A stretch of DNA of 64,000 bases from Clostridium_AQ sp900552125 (GTDB lineage: Bacteria > Bacillota_I > Bacilli_A > Erysipelotrichales > Erysipelotrichaceae): the NCBI GenBank assembly GCA_037892765.1, contig JBBKBW010000011.1; one strand, 5' to 3'. The position numbers and the translations under genes were made by a program. Positions within the stretch are counted from its first letter, which is position 1. Each line of letters begins with the position of its first letter. Shown here piece after piece: positions 59,887 through 64,000 of the stretch. Under the pieces are notes generated by a model. That model saw nothing but the letters and a program-made list of their open reading frames with translations, was not told where the DNA came from and did no database searches.

Positions 59887-59915
59887 ATTATAACAAAATC
59901 CAACTCACAGTGCAA
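59887..59915 (-). promoter_or_regulatory. Promoter of the alaS operon
   Basis: TTGCAC (-35, 59910-59915), a 17-base spacer and TATAAT (-10, 59887-59892) with an upstream TG. It begins six bases after the stop of the AI-2E-family gene. Confidence 0.75.
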
Positions 59916-59920
59916 ATCTT

Positions 59921-61018
59921 TTATTTATATTCTTCCTGTCGTATAGCTTCATCAAAATCCTGCCATATATCTTCCCATTTACCTACCTGATCACTTGTTT
60001 TTGCATGCAGCCAGCTACGAAAGCCAATCTGTGCAATTGCCGCAAAAATGGGGGATAAGATAATTCCAGGAATACCTAAAACAGCTTCAGAAATAAACAA
60101 AAAGATAAAAGTTAATATAGGACGTACATGCATCGTATGATGAAAAATCATCGGCTGAATAAAATTTGCTTCAATCTGCTGTATGACCCAAAGAAGAATT
60201 GCTAAAGTAAATGGAAAAGTCGGATAACTTAATGCAGCAATTAATAAAATTATAATTAAACCAATAGTTGCCCCAATATAAGGAAATAGATTTAGCAAAG
60301 CCATGAGAACAGCATATAGTAAAGCATTAGGAAATTCAAAAATCCAAAGTATAATACCCACACTTATCACAATAAACATCATATCAATTAATGTTCCTAT
60401 TAAATATTGATATACAATGGTGCTCATAGTTTTATAAAAGGTGGAAAATTGATGAACATTCTTTAAGGTTTTTTTTACAGTTCTTTTCCAGAAATCAACA
60501 TCAATCGAGATAAAAAACGCTGTAATATAAGCAATACCATAACTAGTAACACTTTCAAATGTACTCATTAAAGATGTGAGTACCAGCTCATATCCTTGCT
60601 TAAAATATGTTTGTTTCCACTGATCAATATCCTGAATTGCAATATGATGCTTATCTAAAAAAGCTTCTAAATACTCAATCCACTTTGGTAAAATAGCAGA
60701 TAAATCAGATATCTGATAATAAATAATAGGCACTAGACTAAAAAACATAAAGCCTAATATAATCGCAAATCCTATATAAACGATCATTACAGATATTTTT
60801 GCTGAGACATGTTGCTGAAGACGATCAATCAAAGGCTGAAATAGAAATGCTATCCCTACTCCTATCCCAATCGGTAAACAGCTTGCATAAATATTTTGTA
60901 TCCAATCATAAAGCTGTAGCTGTTTTAGTAACACAACAATAATTAATACAAGTAGTAATGGAGTAAACAATTTCTGACTTTTATCATGAACTATATCAAA
61001 AAAATGTTGTATTTTCAT
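59921..61018 (-). CDS. AI-2E family permease (YrrI-like)
   Basis: A 365-residue membrane protein with about eight helices, grouped early (about 17-95), mid (about 145-170) and late (205-330). The family signature LLNLFPYIGATIGLIIILLI and the ending EAVLGIPGIILSPIFAAI match the AI-2 exporter (AI-2E) family, to which B. subtilis YrrI belongs and which lies near alaS there too. Most members do not transport AI-2; several are antiporters. The ATG at 61018 is selected, but its ribosome site is weak and a perfect hairpin stands in the way. A TTG 13 codons earlier is possible. Confidence 0.8.
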   Translation of the reverse strand: MKIQHFFDIVHDKSQKLFTPLLLVLIIVVLLKQLQLYDWIQNIYASCLPIGIGVGIAFLFQPLIDRLQQHVSAKISVMIVYIGFAIILGFMFFSLVPIIYYQISDLSAILPKWIEYLEAFLDKHHIAIQDIDQWKQTYFKQGYELVLTSLMSTFESVTSYGIAYITAFFISIDVDFWKRTVKKTLKNVHQFSTFYKTMSTIVYQYLIGTLIDMMFIVISVGIILWIFEFPNALLYAVLMALLNLFPYIGATIGLIIILLIAALSYPTFPFTLAILLWVIQQIEANFIQPMIFHHTMHVRPILTFIFLFISEAVLGIPGIILSPIFAAIAQIGFRSWLHAKTSDQVGKWEDIWQDFDEAIRQEEYK

Positions 61019-61019
61019 A

Positions 61020-61044
61020 AAAGAAAAACCCCAAGGGGTTAATC
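61020..61044 (-). terminator. Terminator-like hairpin before the AI-2E-family gene
   Basis: On the minus strand AACCC and GGGTT (with CTTG loop) are followed by TTTCTTTT. It begins at the stop codon of the 58-residue ORF and ends next to the next start codon, so it may limit read-through or translation. Confidence 0.5.
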
Positions 61045-61215
61045 CAAGTCCATACAATCACAAACATGATCATAGGTCTTATGCATTTTTTTCATCATTT
61101 TTTTCTTTCTTTTTTTAGAATTACGATAAAAATCATCAATGCTTTCTTCCTGGCTATATCCGATATACAATCCAACAGCCACGCCTAAACAGGCGCATAG
61201 TATACATTTGTTCAT
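61039..61215 (-). CDS. Small Cys-containing membrane-like protein, unknown
   Basis: A 58-residue ORF with TAGGAGTGATACT ahead of the ATG. It begins MNKCILCACLGVAVGLYIGY: residues 4-20 form one hydrophobic segment with Cys4, Cys7 and Cys9. A strongly basic patch (KKRKKKMMKK, 34-43) follows, and the end has a CDC pair (Cys52, Cys54). It might be a small membrane-anchored protein with the basic part facing the cytosol. It is between recD2 and the AI-2E-family gene, co-oriented with both. I do not recognise a family, and coding status rests on the ribosome site, start codon and uninterrupted frame. Confidence 0.55.
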   Translation of the reverse strand: MNKCILCACLGVAVGLYIGYSQEESIDDFYRNSKKRKKKMMKKMHKTYDHVCDCMDLD

Positions 61216-61258
61216 AGTATCACTCCTATCAGGAATAGTATGAACAAGCTTATAAACA

Positions 61259-63424
61259 TTATCCCATAAGTTCTATTATTTTCTCTTTTAATGTACTTTT
61301 TCTAACATGACGATCTTCTACTTTAAGTGATTTCAAGAAAACTTCTTTTTCTCCTAATAAAACTAAGCTGTTTCGAGCTCTAGTAACTCCCGTATATAAC
61401 AAACGTTTCTGTAGCATATATCGATAATCACTTACTACAGGCATTATGACAATTGCATACTCACTTCCCTGTGCTTTATGAATCGAAGTTGCATATGCAT
61501 GAGTAATATTGTAAATCTGCTCACCACTATATTCAACTTCAACACCATCGAAATCCGCAAGAATACAATTTTTCTGAAAGACATTATCTTCTGAGTGCTG
61601 TATGTCAATAATTTCTCCAATATCACCGTTAAATACTTCATCATCCGGCTGATTCTTTAATTGCAGAATCTTATCATGCTCTCGAAACAAACGATATCCT
61701 ACTTTTACTTCTTTTTTATATTCATCAGCTGGATTCATCATTTTCTGCAAAGCGTTATTTAATGCATCTATGCCTGCTACACCACCATACATCGGTGCCA
61801 ATACTTGAATATCTTTTACATCATATCCTTTTTCTAATGCATTATAAACAATGCTGACAACAAGATCTTTCACCTCATAATTAGCACATTCAAAAAAAGC
61901 TACATCTTTTGCATTATCTAAGATATCCGCATTCCCTTCACGAATCTGATGAGCAAGTGTAATCACATCACTACCTTCACTTTGACGAAATATCTTATTC
62001 AAACGAACGATAGGAAAACAATTACTCTCAATCAAATCTCTCAATACACTGCCACAGCCAACACTTGGAAGCTGATCTTCATCTCCAATGATCAATATTT
62101 TTTTTATTTTCCCACAAGCCTGCAGTAAATTATAGAACAGCCACTGATCTACCATAGAAAACTCATCAATAATTAATAAATCGGCATCAATTGGTTCTTC
62201 TTTATTAACTAAAAACGTATTTGTTTCTAAATCCCATTTCAATAATGAATGTATCGTAGATGCCTTAGCATCACTTAATTGACTTAAACGCTTTGCGGCA
62301 CGCCCTGTTGGAGCACATAAAGCAATAGTATCATTTGGAAAATAATGCTTATAAAGCTCTAAAATCCCTTTCACAATTGTCGTTTTTCCTGTGCCCGGTC
62401 CACCAGTAAGTATCATAAATGATTCTTTAAAAAAACTGGTAATTGCTTTACGCTGTTTCTCTTCATAAGTAATATGAAACTTATCTTCTAAGATAGAAAT
62501 ATCTTCTTCATCAAAAACTTCATTCTTCTCATTTAGGGTAGGAAATTCACTAAGAAACATAGCGATTCCATTTTGCGCGTCATATTGTGTATGATGATAT
62601 ATTCTCTCATCTTCTATGATAATGTTTCTTTCCATCTGTAAGTTATCCAAATAAGTATCTAATGCTATACTGCGATCAAATGCTTTGTAAAAACGTCTCT
62701 GCAACTGTTCTATCGTAATGTAAGTATCACCGCTTTGCATGCAAATATCCAATATCATAGCTAAAATTGCAGCTTTTATTCGATAAGGATGATCATCTTC
62801 AAAATTTAAAGACTTCGCGATTTTATCCGCTGTTTTAAACCCAATCCCCTCAACATCTTCTACTAATCGATAAGGATTCTGTTTCACAACAGAAACAGCA
62901 GTCTCTCCATATATCGCCTCTAATTTCATAATCGTTTTTACACTTATTCCCATTCGCGTGAAGAAAACCACAGAATCATCTAAATCATCATGTTCCATAA
63001 TTCCTTGTATGATACTAATGCGTTTACGTTCATTTAACACAGGAATATCTTTTAATATATCATGGTTATCTTTAATAAGCTGTACTGCATCTTCTCCCAA
63101 TGCATCCACAATTGCCTGTGCCGTCTGTTTACCGATTCCTGGAAATAATGAACTCGAAAAAAAACGTACCAGACTGCTTTCATCATTTGGCATCATTTTC
63201 TCATATTGTTTAACCTGAAACTGCATACCATATCTTGGATGATCAACATAATCTCCATAAAGCTTATAAATAACATCCTCATGCAACTCACCAAAATAAC
63301 CAGTCGCAGTGAAATCTTCTTCATTAGCATCATATGTCACAAACTTTGCTACTGTATAACCATTGGAATCATTACGAAACACAACAAAAAGCAATTTAGC
63401 TTTTAAAACGATTTCCTCTTCCAT
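61259..63424 (-). CDS. recD2: ATP-dependent RecD2-type DNA helicase
   Basis: The 721-residue SF1B 5'-3' helicase acts in DNA repair and replication-fork maintenance, without RecB/RecC. An N-terminal OB-like region and HhH motifs (FPGIGKQTAQAIVDALG and VEGIGFKTADKIA) precede the helicase core with LTGGPGTGKTTIV (Walker A), ALCAPTGRAAKRL, IIDEFSMVD (Walker B), GDEDQLPSVGCG, and the C-terminal ITHAYATSIHKAQGSEY plus YTGVTRARN. It lies 15 bases after the CPBP gene. GAGGTGTTTAA precedes the ATG. Confidence 0.93.
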   Translation of the reverse strand: MEEEIVLKAKLLFVVFRNDSNGYTVAKFVTYDANEEDFTATGYFGELHEDVIYKLYGDYVDHPRYGMQFQVKQYEKMMPNDESSLVRFFSSSLFPGIGKQTAQAIVDALGEDAVQLIKDNHDILKDIPVLNERKRISIIQGIMEHDDLDDSVVFFTRMGISVKTIMKLEAIYGETAVSVVKQNPYRLVEDVEGIGFKTADKIAKSLNFEDDHPYRIKAAILAMILDICMQSGDTYITIEQLQRRFYKAFDRSIALDTYLDNLQMERNIIIEDERIYHHTQYDAQNGIAMFLSEFPTLNEKNEVFDEEDISILEDKFHITYEEKQRKAITSFFKESFMILTGGPGTGKTTIVKGILELYKHYFPNDTIALCAPTGRAAKRLSQLSDAKASTIHSLLKWDLETNTFLVNKEEPIDADLLIIDEFSMVDQWLFYNLLQACGKIKKILIIGDEDQLPSVGCGSVLRDLIESNCFPIVRLNKIFRQSEGSDVITLAHQIREGNADILDNAKDVAFFECANYEVKDLVVSIVYNALEKGYDVKDIQVLAPMYGGVAGIDALNNALQKMMNPADEYKKEVKVGYRLFREHDKILQLKNQPDDEVFNGDIGEIIDIQHSEDNVFQKNCILADFDGVEVEYSGEQIYNITHAYATSIHKAQGSEYAIVIMPVVSDYRYMLQKRLLYTGVTRARNSLVLLGEKEVFLKSLKVEDRHVRKSTLKEKIIELMG

Positions 63425-63439
63425 TTAAACACCTCTACT

Positions 63440-64000
63440 TTATATAAACATCAGAATAATAGATATTAGATTATTTAATGCATGGGCAATACAAGGGACA
63501 AATACAGATGAACTTTTTTCATATCCATAAGCCAATACGAATCCTATGCCCGCATACACTATTACATAACTGACATCTACAAAATTTCCTGAAAATAAAG
63601 AATCCATGATATGTATGGATCCAAAAAGCAGACTACTCAATAAAGCTGAAAAAACAAAATTCCACCGTCCCCGCAAACAAGCAAATACTCCACAGCGAAA
63701 AACCGATTCCTCAATAATTGGCGCAAAAAAACATGTTGATAAAATGGTCATAAGCGGTAATCTGATACTCGCTTCCTGAATTAGAGCCTGATTTTCGCTT
63801 TGCGAAGTGCTTGTCGATAATGATATACACAAAGATAAAAGAATATTTAAGAATAAAATAAACAAAACGAGGTATATAGCAAACCTAAAATTTTTTACTG
63901 CGTTTTCTTTAAAATAGAAAAAGGAACTCTTGACAACAGGCCATGCAAGATAAACCGCAGCTATTGTCGTAAAAAGATATGTCACTAGCTGTACAGATGG
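63440..64000 (-). CDS. CPBP family intramembrane protease, 5' end outside window
   Basis: The visible 186 residues hold several membrane helices and CPBP/Abi motifs: PIIEESVFRCGVFACLRGR (EExxxR motif), LLFGSIHIMDS (the His motif) and PCIAHALNNLISIILM (the HxxxN motif). These are the metal-binding/catalytic signatures of the Rce1-like intramembrane proteases. The apparent GTG start at 63985 is inside a continuous open frame that runs to the window edge, so the gene almost certainly starts outside. Roles range from peptide processing to immunity in different bacteria; here unknown. Confidence 0.82.
   Translation of the reverse strand, partial: PSVQLVTYLFTTIAAVYLAWPVVKSSFFYFKENAVKNFRFAIYLVLFILFLNILLSLCISLSTSTSQSENQALIQEASIRLPLMTILSTCFFAPIIEESVFRCGVFACLRGRWNFVFSALLSSLLFGSIHIMDSLFSGNFVDVSYVIVYAGIGFVLAYGYEKSSSVFVPCIAHALNNLISIILMFI

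Noticed and set aside
59712..59915. A 67-codon open frame upstream of alaS on the minus strand
   Set aside because: It lies across the alaS promoter and T-box leader, whose conserved elements explain the sequence better.
63440..64000. CPBP protease as part of a bacteriocin or defence locus
   Set aside because: Only its neighbour recD2 is visible and no peptide, transporter or other defence gene is nearby.
1..64000. CRISPR arrays, tRNA/rRNA genes, insertion sequences, prophage
   Set aside because: No regularly spaced repeats, transposase or integrase reading frames, cloverleaf or rRNA-like segments were seen on either strand.

Overview
This window is a dense stretch of core chromosome from a low-GC (about one third G+C by eye) Gram-positive bacterium of the Bacillota. 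Gene content and order point to this: rimP-nusA-ylxR-ylxQ-infB-rbfA, rplU-prp-rpmA-obg, relA-apt-recJ-secDF-comN, comEA-comEC-holA, and recD2...alaS-ireB-ruvX-DUF1292-mltG-udk-greA all match the Bacillus-type order. L27 carries the Firmicute-specific N-terminal extension next to its protease gene prp, and alaS has a T-box leader. The compact versions of SMC, DnaE, InfB and RecJ and the gut-type accessory genes would suit an Erysipelotrichia-like organism, but genus and species cannot be fixed from sequence reading alone.

Layout. 1-4.5 kb: parE-parC (topoisomerase IV). 4.6-9.4 kb: plsY, an ABC-F ATPase and a CtpE-like P-type ATPase. 9.5-14.4 kb: the rimP-to-rbfA translation/transcription operon on the minus strand, with a short leader hairpin. 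14.5-15.3 kb: yceD-rpmF. 15.4-20.8 kb: more accessory ground with an alpha/beta hydrolase, tmcAL, a YdcF-like gene, a PadR/HAAS/DUF3784 membrane cassette and a GNAT. 20.9-32.2 kb: relA, apt, recJ, secDF, comN, spoVB-like, DUF421, a YrzE-like gene, ruvB and ruvA. 32.3-45.1 kb: exoA, obg, rpmA, prp, rplU, dnaE, nrnA, ackA, ylxM, ftsY and smc. 45.4-48.3 kb: hemolysin-III-like gene and a MerR-methyltransferase/GNAT/broken NUDIX cassette. 48.3-54.3 kb: comEA-comEC-holA-sdaA-flavodoxin-GIY-YIG, then greA. 54.3-64 kb: udk, mltG, DUF1292, ruvX, ireB, alaS with its T-box, an AI-2E-family permease, an unannotated 58-residue Cys-containing ORF, recD2 and a CPBP protease cut by the window edge.

Functionally the window is mostly housekeeping: replication and repair (parCE, dnaE, holA, recJ, ruvAB, recD2, exoA, smc), ribosome biogenesis and translation (infB, rbfA, rimP, obg, L21, L27, L32, alaS, tmcAL), secretion (secDF, ftsY), stringent response (relA), DNA uptake (comEA/comEC) and cell wall (mltG, ireB, SpoVB-family flippase). 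Starts were re-chosen by Shine-Dalgarno position wherever the longest frame was implausible; several genes start with TTG just after a GAGGTG motif.

I saw no rRNA, tRNA, CRISPR array, insertion sequence or prophage, and no gene-free stretch over 300 bases. I did not find a convincing undescribed multi-gene system. The best leads are modest: the MerR-methyltransferase cassette with its 19-bp-spacer promoter, the PadR/HAAS/DUF3784 cassette with a perfect operator palindrome, the 58-residue ORF at 61039-61215, and a strong hairpin in the rimP leader.
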